Origin: JABWBH01 sp964526695
Lineage (GTDB): Bacteria > Planctomycetota > Phycisphaerae > UBA1845
Direction of reading: 5' to 3'
Length of the DNA: 64,000 nt
Assembly (NCBI GenBank): GCA_964526695.1
Contig: CAZGJA010000089.1
Coordinates: 1 to 64,000, forward strand
Shown here: piece after piece, positions 34,074 to 42,683 of the stretch
Numbering within the stretch: the first letter of the stretch is position 1
Layout of the letters: every line of letters begins with the position of its first letter
Program-made: the position numbers and the translations under genes
Notes under the pieces: model-generated
Told to the model about the DNA's origin: nothing
The model's input: the letters and a program-made list of their open reading frames with translations, nothing else
Databases searched by the model: none

Positions 34074-34556
34074 TCATGTCCAGTGGGTAAGGAACAGCAG
34101 TAGATCGTGCGGGTCGCGCGTTCGGCTCTCAACTTCTCGTCCCGCCTCTTCAAGATAGACGTAGGTAATCATACCCTCATCGTCAACGGACGCGTCGAGG
34201 CTCCACTTGCCGGTATCCCATGAAAACCCGACTTCGCCATTCGGTCCTGTAGAAAGAACAGGTCGAGTTACGCCAACGAAACCTGCCAGCTTCCTGGCGA
34301 TCTCCCGGGCATGCGCGATGGTGGTCATGTTGACGGGAGAGGCCCCGTAGCTATCCCAGTTCGGCCCCAGCGCTCTGAGGGCATCGATTCGGGAAACGAG
34401 GTCGTTGATCCATTCCGGAGCCTCGCGTCCAGCAATCAGCACGGGGCGTGTCGAGTTGTATCCCGACGTTTGAGCGTCATCGCCAAAAGAGAAGGTGAAG
34501 TCGTACGATATTTCCTGGTCCGACAATCCGATCGGATTCGTTGCAGCTATGGTCAT
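34074..34556 (-). CDS. Second gene of the TIGR04255 cassette, uncharacterised
   Basis: 160 aa from ATG 34556, overlapping the stop of the TIGR04255 gene (ATGA). A start 15 bases earlier is possible but loses the overlap. A central block LRALGPNWDSYGASPVN is the most recognisable part; an L..NWDSYGA signature recurs in a group of unannotated bacterial proteins. The C-terminal half is beta-rich (VGFSWDTGKWSLDASVDDEG, then MITYVYLEE). No catalytic motif, signal peptide or membrane segment. GC content is visibly below that of flanking genes, suggesting transfer. Confidence 0.65.
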   Translation of the reverse strand: MTIAATNPIGLSDQEISYDFTFSFGDDAQTSGYNSTRPVLIAGREAPEWINDLVSRIDALRALGPNWDSYGASPVNMTTIAHAREIARKLAGFVGVTRPVLSTGPNGEVGFSWDTGKWSLDASVDDEGMITYVYLEEAGREVESRTRDPHDLLLFLTHWT

Positions 34557-35347
34557 AATTGGCGTCCCCAACGCTCAAGCTGAATGTCCTTGTCCGTAAC
34601 GCTTGTAAAGCCCCAGACCACCCACTCGTGAGCCAAGCTTACGGCTCGTTCAAACTCCGCCTCCGTTTTCCTATCAAGCGGGACGCGCGCGGTGAGTTCC
34701 AGCCGAATGAGATCGATTCTCTTCGCCTCGTCTCGAGCCAGATTCGCGTTCACATGCAGCTTCCCGTGCGAATCTGAAATGTCATAGAGCCGGCTAAAGG
34801 CAGCGCCGTTCGGAACTCGCGGAAGAAAATCGTCGCTGTTCGCCCAACGAAGTCCCGCGAAGGCCTTGCCAAACAGATCCATGGCTGTCTCGCCAGCTTC
34901 AGGTATCAAATGGTTGAAGTAAGTCACTTCGCAGATTTCGGGTGCCGGCACATCAATCGCTTGTGTCACGCAAAAACTCTTTAGTCCCTTGAACTCAGCG
35001 AAGAACTTTTGAGAGTTTGTCTCAAACTCGGGATACGACTGGCCTTGGCCCCGCCAATTGAAGTGAAAGCGATTCGGCTGGAGCTGAATCAGTTCTCCCT
35101 GCTCGTCGGCGCTCATGAACCAGACGCGGTCCGGAGTGCGACCGGGCATCAAGTGTGATCCGGCGTTGGATGCGAGCATGTGCGGAATCCGAGGCTTGTC
35201 TTGAAACCGGGGATAGCGGTCGCGTATCTGTTCCCAATAAAGCCCAAAGTGGACGTTGGAAAAACCGCGCAGCTCGGGGAACTGCACACCAATCACCGTT
35301 TCAACGACGGGGGGATTGCTGTATCTTGGCGAGCCTCTCGTGCTCAT
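34553..35347 (-). CDS. TIGR04255 family protein, first gene of a three-gene cassette
   Basis: 264 aa from ATG 35347 (MSTRGSPRYSNPPVVETVIG). The opening NPPVVETVIGVQF, HFGLYWEQIRDRYP, LIQLQPNRFHFNWRGQG and YPEFETNSQKFFAEF match the TIGR04255 family, a sporadically distributed group of about 260 aa with no known function. ICEVTYFNHLIP is also typical. Cytoplasmic. Low GC relative to the chromosome, next to a decayed transposase, and coupled to two small downstream genes. Sporadic distribution plus cassette form is what one expects of a defence, conflict or toxin-type module, but there is no direct evidence of activity. Confidence 0.78.
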   Translation of the reverse strand: MSTRGSPRYSNPPVVETVIGVQFPELRGFSNVHFGLYWEQIRDRYPRFQDKPRIPHMLASNAGSHLMPGRTPDRVWFMSADEQGELIQLQPNRFHFNWRGQGQSYPEFETNSQKFFAEFKGLKSFCVTQAIDVPAPEICEVTYFNHLIPEAGETAMDLFGKAFAGLRWANSDDFLPRVPNGAAFSRLYDISDSHGKLHVNANLARDEAKRIDLIRLELTARVPLDRKTEAEFERAVSLAHEWVVWGFTSVTDKDIQLERWGRQL

Positions 35348-35399
35348 GATTCTAGCGTCGTGTCCTGTGGCGGTCTGCATGGGTACCCTGTCAGTAATC

Positions 35400-36452
<1,053 letters not shown>

Positions 36453-36531
36453 GTGCGGCTCTCCTCGAGGCGAACCGGGCAGGCGGTGCGGGTCGCCCCG
36501 AGTCCGCTGCTGCCCAAGGGTTTCCATCGGA

Positions 36532-36560
36532 AAAATAGTCGGTTGAGGCACAGCAAGCAA
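36532..36560 (-). promoter_or_regulatory. Candidate sigma-70-type promoter for fbaB
   Basis: On the minus strand TTGCTT (36560-36555) and TATTTT (36537-36532) are separated by 17 bases, about 80 bases upstream of the fbaB start. Confidence 0.4.
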
Positions 36561-36676
36561 GCCGCAACCCATCGCTTCCGAAACGCAGCGCCGACAGATA
36601 GGATGTCCCATTCACGCGCACGGATTCGGACGCCGCCGGCGGACCGAGCGGTGCGGGGTTGAGGAAGGAACAAGCC

Positions 36677-38296
36677 GTGGCCGACCTGCTTATCACCATG
36701 CCCAACGGTCAGGAGTTCGCCCGCCCGCTGACGGAGGGAGCGCTGGTCATCGGGCGCGAGCCGACGTGCGACCTGTGGGTGGACGACCCCAGCACCTCGC
36801 GCCGCCACGCCCGCTTCTCCCGCACGCGCGACGGGCACGTCATCGAAGACCTCGGCAGCAAGAACGGCCTGCTCGTCAACGGCCTCCAGCTTCACTCGAA
36901 GGTGCTCGAAGACGGCGACGTGCTGACGATCGGCAACGTGCAGGTGATCTACCGGGGTGGACAGGAAGACGCGCGGACGGCGGCCGTCGTGGTCAGCGAC
37001 GCACAGCCTTCGTTGGAAACGGCCAGTTACACGCGCCGCGCGGGCGGCCCGCTTCAGCTTTCGCAGCAGCGCCTGCAGGTTCTCTACGACCTCTCCGGGC
37101 GGCTCGTCACGCTGAAGGACCGCGACCTGCTGCTGGCCGACGCGATGGACATCTGCTTCGAGATGCTGCGTTTCGAGCGCGGCGCGATTGCCATTAAGAA
37201 GGAGGGCGGTCGCGGCGTGGATTGGCCCATCGTCCGGCACCTGCGCGGGCGCGAGGGCGAGCTGACCATCGGCCGCACGGCGCTCTCCCGGGCGCTGGAG
37301 CGCGGCGAGTACGTCATCATCACCGAGGACCGCCAGCGCGCGTCGGACCCGACCGTGAGCATGGTGCAGCTCGGCATCCGCTCGGCCATGTGCGTCCCGC
37401 TGATGTACGACGATCAGATTCTCGGCGTCATCTACGGCGACCGGACGAGCACCTCCACGGTGTACTCGCAGGAGGACGCGGACTTTCTGGCGGGCATCGC
37501 GCGACAGGTGAGCATCGGGCTGGCCAACGCACGGCTTCTGGAGGAATACAAGCTCAAGACGCAGCTCGAAAAGGACCTCGCGCTGGCGCGGCGGATTCAG
37601 ACGGGACTGTTCCCGCGCAGCCTGCCGGACCGCGCGGAGCTGAAAGTGGCGGCGTTGAACGAGCCGGGCAATCGCGTCAGCGGCGATTACTACGACGTGG
37701 GCGAGCAGGCCGACGGGCGCGTCTGGACGCTCATCGCCGACGTCACCGGCGAGGGCGTTGCCGCGTCGCTGCTGATGGCCAATCTGCAGGCGGCCGTGCG
37801 CGTCACGCTGCCGGACGCCGACGATCCGGCCGTGCTGATGAAACGATGGAACGACCTGATCCACCGCAACACGGACACGTCGAAGTTCATCACCGCCCTG
37901 CTCATGGTGATCGATCCGAAGGCGCGCAAGCTCCGCCTGTGCGCGGCCGGACATCCGGGACCGTGCCTTGTCGAGGTGGGCACGCGCAAGGTGAGCGACG
38001 TGCCGATCGAGCATGGACTTCCGCTGGGCGTGCTGGACGAGGCGGAGTACACGTCGCAGACCGTGGACTTTGCGCCGGGCGCGCACAAGCTCTTCTGCTA
38101 CACCGATGGCGTGGTTGAAGCACGCGACGAGAAGGACGATCTGTTCGGCGAGGAAGCGCTGCACCGCGTTCTCGGCGCCTCCGCCGAGCAGGAGCCGCGG
38201 CAGATATTGCAATCCGTTCGCACCGCCGTAGCCGACTTCCGCGGCGCCGCGCCCCAAAGCGACGACATCACGATGCTGACGGTCGCGCTAAGCTGA
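36677..38296 (+). CDS. FHA-GAF-SpoIIE (PP2C-type) serine phosphatase
   Basis: 539 aa from GTG 36677, with AGGAAGGA upstream; a TTG at 36659 is less likely. The FHA domain (about 1-95) has LVIGREPTCDLWVDDPSTSR, RHARF and IEDLGSKNGLLVNG, a complete phosphothreonine-binding set. GAF spans about 130-290 (AMCVPLMYDDQILGVIYGD) and a short coiled-coil joins it to the SpoIIE domain (about 310-539). Metal motifs SGDYYDVG, LIADVTGEGVAAS, CAAGHPGPCLVE and QSDDITMLTV are all intact. It is expected to dephosphorylate serine in an anti-sigma antagonist or similar. Intact paralogue of 19424-21049. Confidence 0.93.
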   Translation: MADLLITMPNGQEFARPLTEGALVIGREPTCDLWVDDPSTSRRHARFSRTRDGHVIEDLGSKNGLLVNGLQLHSKVLEDGDVLTIGNVQVIYRGGQEDARTAAVVVSDAQPSLETASYTRRAGGPLQLSQQRLQVLYDLSGRLVTLKDRDLLLADAMDICFEMLRFERGAIAIKKEGGRGVDWPIVRHLRGREGELTIGRTALSRALERGEYVIITEDRQRASDPTVSMVQLGIRSAMCVPLMYDDQILGVIYGDRTSTSTVYSQEDADFLAGIARQVSIGLANARLLEEYKLKTQLEKDLALARRIQTGLFPRSLPDRAELKVAALNEPGNRVSGDYYDVGEQADGRVWTLIADVTGEGVAASLLMANLQAAVRVTLPDADDPAVLMKRWNDLIHRNTDTSKFITALLMVIDPKARKLRLCAAGHPGPCLVEVGTRKVSDVPIEHGLPLGVLDEAEYTSQTVDFAPGAHKLFCYTDGVVEARDEKDDLFGEEALHRVLGASAEQEPRQILQSVRTAVADFRGAAPQSDDITMLTVALS

Positions 38297-38316
38297 CGTC
38301 GCGCTGAGCTGACGTC

Positions 38317-38403
38317 GCGGTTGGGTGGCATGGCTTCACGCGCAGCGGGTAGCCATGCCGTGCCGAGGCAATCCATGCTCACGCCGAGTACGGCGAGAGC
38401 ATG
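38317..38403 (+). repeat. Remote copy of elements from the 18311-18622 array
   Basis: The GCGGTTGGGTGGCATGGCTT block differs from 18311-18351 at only a few bases and is followed, as there, by the 30-nt CATGCTC/GAGCATG hairpin (38374-38403), which is identical to the three in the array. Confidence 0.85.
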
Positions 38404-38567
38404 CCCCCCCCCCCGCTGCTGCGGACCCGTGCAACCCGGCGACACTATGGCGCTCAGATTGCGCCAGCGCTGGTGATGACCCGTCGGGAAGTGAAGCGCA
38501 TCTGAAGTGAAGCGCATCCGAAGCGATGTGCGTTTAACGTGAAGGGCAACCGTGTGGAAGTCGGCGC

Positions 38568-38629
38568 AAAAAAGGGGCGCCTCGCCCGCCGATGCATTTC
38601 TGCACCGTGCCCCCCGGGATCGAGGCGCC
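38568..38629 (-). terminator. Strong hairpin with T-run; intrinsic terminator or 3' end of a small RNA
   Basis: On the minus strand GGCGCCTCG (38629-38621) pairs with CGAGGCGCC (38584-38576). Inside are a CCCG/CGGG step and a CGGTGCA/TGCATCG stem closed by a GAAA tetraloop. CC and six T (38573-38568) follow. It lies 259 bases beyond the ycf46-like stop. Another hairpin, CTTGC-AAAA-GCAAG, stands about 40 bases upstream, so a short structured RNA ending here is possible. Confidence 0.6.
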
Positions 38630-38887
38630 GAAGTCCTTAGCACTATTCATAGCGGGGCGCCTTGCTTTTGCAAGCTCAGGCATCCACCGGATTCTAGCCG
38701 AGGCCGGGGTCATTGACCAGCCCCCCGTCTCTCGTTGCTTTTTTATCGCACCCACCGTCCCGGCGACACCGCCCGATCCGCATGGACCCGGCCATCGCCG
38801 CGGATGGCACGCTATCACAAACCCCGCCCTTGCCAACCCCCGCGTGCCTGCCTCTTCATAAATAGCATAGCCGCCTCCTTTCAAGAG

Positions 38888-40375
38888 TCAATCCGCCGGC
38901 ATGCACCTTCCTTTGGCCCAGGCACGGAGGCTCTCCACCTGCTCCGCCATGGTCACCGACAGGGGCGGCGAGGTGGCCAGCACGCCGAGGATGCCCGCAG
39001 TGGTCAGCGGCTCGCCCTTGTCGAAAGCCTCGTGCATGGCGGCGAGGACGGCCTGCTCGATCTCCGAGCCGCTGAAGCCCTCCGATGCGTCCGCGAGGGC
39101 TTTCAGGTCAAAATCCGCGGGCTGGCGACCCCGTTTTTTCAGGTGGATTTCAAAGATATCCTGCCGGGTGACGGGCCGCGGAAGGTCCACAAAGAAGATC
39201 TCGTCGAACCGCCCCTTCCGCAGCAGCTCCGGGGGCAGGGCGCCGATGTCGTTGGCCGTAGCGACGAGGAAGACCGGCGCGGCATGTTCCTGCATCCACG
39301 TCAACAGCGAGCCGAACATCCTGCGCGAAAGCCCCCCGTCCGTGCTCTGGCTGGCGGCTGAGGCGAAGGCCTTTTCGATCTCGTCGATCCAAAGGACGAC
39401 GGGGGCCATCATCTCCGCCTGCCGCAGAGCCTCGCGCAATCGCCGCTCGGATTCGCCGATATATTTATCGTACAGCGCCCCCACGTCCATGCGCAAAAGC
39501 GGGCGCTGCCAGGCCGTGGCGATGGCTTTCGCCGACAGGCTCTTGCCCGCCCCCTGCACGCCGAGCAGCAGGACGCCGCGCGGGGGCGTCAGCCCGAACT
39601 CGACGGCCTTCTGCGACCACGAGCCTTCACGCTGCTTGAGCCAGTTCTTCAGTCGTCGCAGTCCGCCAATGCCCGACAGCTCGACCGGCGCCTCGACGAA
39701 CTCGAGCAACCCGCCGGTCCGGACGGCCTGCCGCTTGCGCGTCAGCACGGTGGCGAGGTCGGTCTCGTCGAAGCGCTGGTCGGCGCAGACGGTCTCGATG
39801 ATGATTGCCCGGACCTGCCGCCGCGTCAGCCCGCGGAGGTTGCGCACCATCGTCTCCAGCCCGCCGCGCGTCATCTCGATCTCGATGCGGCGCAGGCGGT
39901 GCATCTCCGCCAGCGTCTCGCGCACGATCTTCTCGATCTCCGCGGCGTCCGGCAGCGAGACGTCGAACCGCGTGACCCAGTCGGCCACGACCGAGGGAAG
40001 ATCCTCGCGATGGTCGATGAGCACGAGCTGAGTGTCACCGTCCTGGCACTTCTCGATCAGGTTGCGCAGCAGCCGCAACGTCTTCTCGTCCTTCAGGTGC
40101 GAAACCACGTCGAGCATCACGGCAATCGCGGGGTCGCGGATTTCGTGCAGGTAGTAAAGCGCCGCGGCCGGGTGCTCCGTCTCCGGGACGGGTGGCTTGC
40201 CGCCGACGAGTCCGTCGCGGACGCCGCCGATCACCGCCCACTGGCGCAGCGGACGCCCCAGGTGCAGGGCGGCCTCGCGGACAAGGCTCAGCGCATAAGT
40301 CTCCTCGTGCGTGTGCAGCGACAGGCAGGCGTGCCGCTTTTCGAGAAGCTCAATGAGCCGCGTCAGATCGTCCAT
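38888..40375 (-). CDS. Ycf46-like AAA+ ATPase
   Basis: 495 aa from ATG 40375. An N-terminal region of about 230 residues precedes an AAA+ module: Walker A LLGVQGAGKSLSAKAIA, Walker B VVLWIDEIEKAFAS, sensor VFLVATANDIGALPPELLRKG with its arginine, and a small lid domain (LADASEGFSGSEIEQAVL). The N-terminal part (LALDVVSHLKDEKTLRLLRN-like) is itself a degenerate nucleotide-binding-like domain, as in Ycf46. The family is known from plastids and many bacteria, with links to carbon metabolism and stress, but the substrate is unknown. Monocistronic by context. Confidence 0.88.
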   Translation of the reverse strand: MDDLTRLIELLEKRHACLSLHTHEETYALSLVREAALHLGRPLRQWAVIGGVRDGLVGGKPPVPETEHPAAALYYLHEIRDPAIAVMLDVVSHLKDEKTLRLLRNLIEKCQDGDTQLVLIDHREDLPSVVADWVTRFDVSLPDAAEIEKIVRETLAEMHRLRRIEIEMTRGGLETMVRNLRGLTRRQVRAIIIETVCADQRFDETDLATVLTRKRQAVRTGGLLEFVEAPVELSGIGGLRRLKNWLKQREGSWSQKAVEFGLTPPRGVLLLGVQGAGKSLSAKAIATAWQRPLLRMDVGALYDKYIGESERRLREALRQAEMMAPVVLWIDEIEKAFASAASQSTDGGLSRRMFGSLLTWMQEHAAPVFLVATANDIGALPPELLRKGRFDEIFFVDLPRPVTRQDIFEIHLKKRGRQPADFDLKALADASEGFSGSEIEQAVLAAMHEAFDKGEPLTTAGILGVLATSPPLSVTMAEQVESLRAWAKGRCMPAD

Positions 40376-40725
40376 GCGAGAGCCTCGCCCGGCGCGCTGC
40401 GGCCGGGATGGAGGGAGCATAACACTGAGGTGGTGGGGCGGACAACGGCGGGCGATTGCGCGGCAGCGTCATGGGACGGCTCGGCGGGTTTGGCGTCGCA
40501 TGCGAGATTGGCGCGATCTACCCGGAAAGCGAAGAGGCTCGCGCAGAGCCGCAGAGGCGCTGAGGAGAAGGGATGCGAAGCCGGACGTGGGCGAGGCTCG
40601 CGGAAGCGCTGGCAGCGCGTGCTGCGCCCGCCTTGATCCGGAGAGTCTGTTCGACGCGCGTTTGTCCTGCGGAACTCGACAGGCTCCCGCTGAAACCCGG
40701 AGCGCGAGGCTCGCGGGCACAGGCC
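40376..40725. other. 350-bp intergenic region, nothing recognised
   Basis: Between the ycf46-like start and the HAD-like stop, both on the minus strand. Frames here show no family features and there is no clear hairpin-plus-T terminator. It should contain the ycf46-like promoter. Confidence 0.5.
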
Positions 40726-41445
40726 TCAAAACGTCCGCCGCGGCAGTGGTTTTGAGCCGGCGAAGGGGTTGGTGACGGTGGGGAAGGCGGTGGGCATCAG
40801 GCCTGCGGCGACAAGTTTGGTGCCGCCCGTTTCGACTTCTTCCGCGAGATCGTCGAGATTGAGGAAGGAGACGGTCGCGCCGGCCTGGACGAGACGCTTG
40901 CTGACCAGTGCGCCGCTGCCTACGCCCACGACGGGGAGCTGCGCGGCGAAGGCGGCCTGGATGACGGCGATGGATGCGGCGGCCACGATCGTGCGACCCT
41001 GGACTTCGATCAGCTCCCTGACCTGCTTGGCTCGACCCCCGTGATCGGCGGACAGCCCCGTCATGCGCGTGAAGAACACGGAGATATCGAACCGGTCGAG
41101 GAGCGCCTGGCGGGCGGCCTTGTTGGGACCGAGGCTGACGAGCGCCAGGTCGCCGTGGCGCTTGAGCCTTTCGAGTACGGGCCTGATGCCCTCTTGCGGC
41201 TCCTGCGCGGCGATCAGCTCCGAGGCTTCGAGCAGCTCGTCAAACCGCGACTTGAACGCCGCGATCTTCGCCGCAGCCGCGCCGGGCAGCCAGCGCCCCG
41301 TCGGATCGCCCACGCGCACCCGCCGCCAGAACTCGGCTTGATCCAGCCGCGGCAGTTGCATCTCGCCGGCGGCCTGGTGATACGCCGCCCAGTACCGCGG
41401 CGCGGGGTCGATGATCGGGCCGTCCATTTCGATGATAAGCCGCAT
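40726..41445 (-). CDS. HAD-superfamily-like protein lacking the catalytic nucleophile
   Basis: 239 aa. The fold is recognisable from IIEMDGPIIDPAPRYWAAYH at the N-terminus, a helical cap, DLALVSLGPNKAARQALLDRF (motif II Ser) and QLPVVGVGSGAL. In active HAD phosphatases motif I is DxDG. Here the first Asp is Glu (E6-M-D8-G), and the motif IV VGDSxxD region reads IVAAASIAVIQAA, without the acidic pair. It is therefore probably not a phosphatase and may be a binding or regulatory protein. A HAD with altered chemistry is possible. Confidence 0.65.
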   Translation of the reverse strand: MRLIIEMDGPIIDPAPRYWAAYHQAAGEMQLPRLDQAEFWRRVRVGDPTGRWLPGAAAAKIAAFKSRFDELLEASELIAAQEPQEGIRPVLERLKRHGDLALVSLGPNKAARQALLDRFDISVFFTRMTGLSADHGGRAKQVRELIEVQGRTIVAAASIAVIQAAFAAQLPVVGVGSGALVSKRLVQAGATVSFLNLDDLAEEVETGGTKLVAAGLMPTAFPTVTNPFAGSKPLPRRTF

Positions 41446-41693
41446 GTCGAATCCTGTCGGTGACAGTCCGGTTGGAGCGTCTAACGAATGGCTGTAGGGT
41501 GCGTCGTCGCGGCGCGGATGTCAAAATGACAGGGGCTGCAAACCGGCATTCGCTGCAACCCGTTGCGATTCACCGAGATGCACTCGCGCCCTCCGCGGCA
41601 CGCGATGTGATGGACTCAGGCTCGGCGCGGTCGATGAACAAGCCACGACGGAGCACGCGCAGGCCGCGCGAGGTCTGAAAGGAGTGATGTGAC

Positions 41694-42404
41694 ATGATGT
41701 TGTCGTTCCTGATCGGATGGGATCCGATGTACTACGCGTTCATCCTCCCCGCCGGGTTGCTGGCGCTGTGGGCGCAGCTTCGCGTGAAAAGCGCGTATGC
41801 GCAGATGAGCCGGAAGGGGACGTTCAGCGGGCTGAGCGGCGCCGAGGCCGCGGCGCAGCTTCTGTGCGCCAACGGGCTGGAGTATGTGCGCAACGAGCCG
41901 GCGCAGGGATTTCTTTCCGATCATTACGACCCCCGGCACAAAGTCCTGCGGCTCAGCCGGGACGTGTATTCGGGCCGGTCGATTGCCTCCGTCGGCATCG
42001 CGGCGCACGAGGCCGGTCACGCGATTCAGGATCGCGTCGGCTACGCCCCGCTGGCGCTGCGCAACGGGATCGTGCCGCTGGCGAGCGTGGGCGGGGGCCT
42101 GTCGATGGTATTTCTGACGCTGGGGTTGTTCCTGCAGTCGTTCAACCTGACTCTGATCGGGATCGGGTTGTTCTCCGTGATCGTGCTGTTTCAGCTCATC
42201 AACCTGCCGGTCGAGTTCAACGCGAGCAAGCGGGCGCGGGCGGCCCTGCTGACCAGCGGCATCATCCAGCAGGTCGAGGACCGCGACGTCGCCAAGGTGC
42301 TCAACGCGGCGGCGCTGACGTACGTCGCGGCCACGCTGATGGCCGTGCTGCAACTGCTGTACTTTCTGTATCGTGCAGGCCTGCTGGGCGGTCGGAGGGA
42401 GTAG
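41694..42404 (+). CDS. Membrane zinc metallopeptidase (YugP-like)
   Basis: 236 aa from ATG 41694, near the length of YugP (about 225). The zinc site is HEAGHAIQD (H105, E106, H109), followed by INLPVEFNASKRA, which carries the downstream Glu ligand characteristic of this family. Hydrophobic segments lie at about 10-27, 118-140, 145-175 and 215-232. The family is found across bacteria with unknown substrate, presumably acting on membrane-proximal proteins. AAGGAG lies upstream. No operon partner. Confidence 0.9.
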   Translation: MMLSFLIGWDPMYYAFILPAGLLALWAQLRVKSAYAQMSRKGTFSGLSGAEAAAQLLCANGLEYVRNEPAQGFLSDHYDPRHKVLRLSRDVYSGRSIASVGIAAHEAGHAIQDRVGYAPLALRNGIVPLASVGGGLSMVFLTLGLFLQSFNLTLIGIGLFSVIVLFQLINLPVEFNASKRARAALLTSGIIQQVEDRDVAKVLNAAALTYVAATLMAVLQLLYFLYRAGLLGGRRE

Positions 42405-42683
42405 CGCGTGATCCGGATCCGAGATTGCGCCTTTGCTTTCAAGGACGAGTCCGGCGATCCGTGCCCCCGCGGGACGAGTCAGAAACCTTGAACCCCTCGC
42501 GTCGGAACGACACGGGCGTGTGAACTTGTCGCCCGCGCCGCCGTATCCGTGAAACCCCCGATGTTTCATATAAGATGATGCTTCGATTCCGGGTACGAAC
42601 GGCATCGCATTCGTCGCTTTCGGGGTATTTCCGGCAAGCCGCGATGCCCGCCCCGGGCGTGAACACATCTTGAGGAGAATCAC

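Larger units (their letters stand above)
38297..38887. other. Convergent intergenic region with repeats and a structured terminator
   Basis: 591 bases. It holds two GCTGACGTCGCG units just after the phosphatase gene, a 43-nt element (38317-38359) shared with 18311-18351, the isolated 30-nt hairpin at 38374-38403, a run of eleven C (38404-38414), and a minus-strand hairpin plus T-run (38568-38629). Just after the ycf46-like stop, the minus strand has AAAGGAGGCGGCTATG, but the frame that follows is only 17 codons. Confidence 0.7.

Noticed and set aside
38534..38884. 116-aa minus-strand frame after the ycf46-like gene
   Set aside because: It runs through the terminator-type hairpin and T-run, and has no recognisable motif. 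The good ribosome site near 38880 leads into a different frame that ends after 17 codons.
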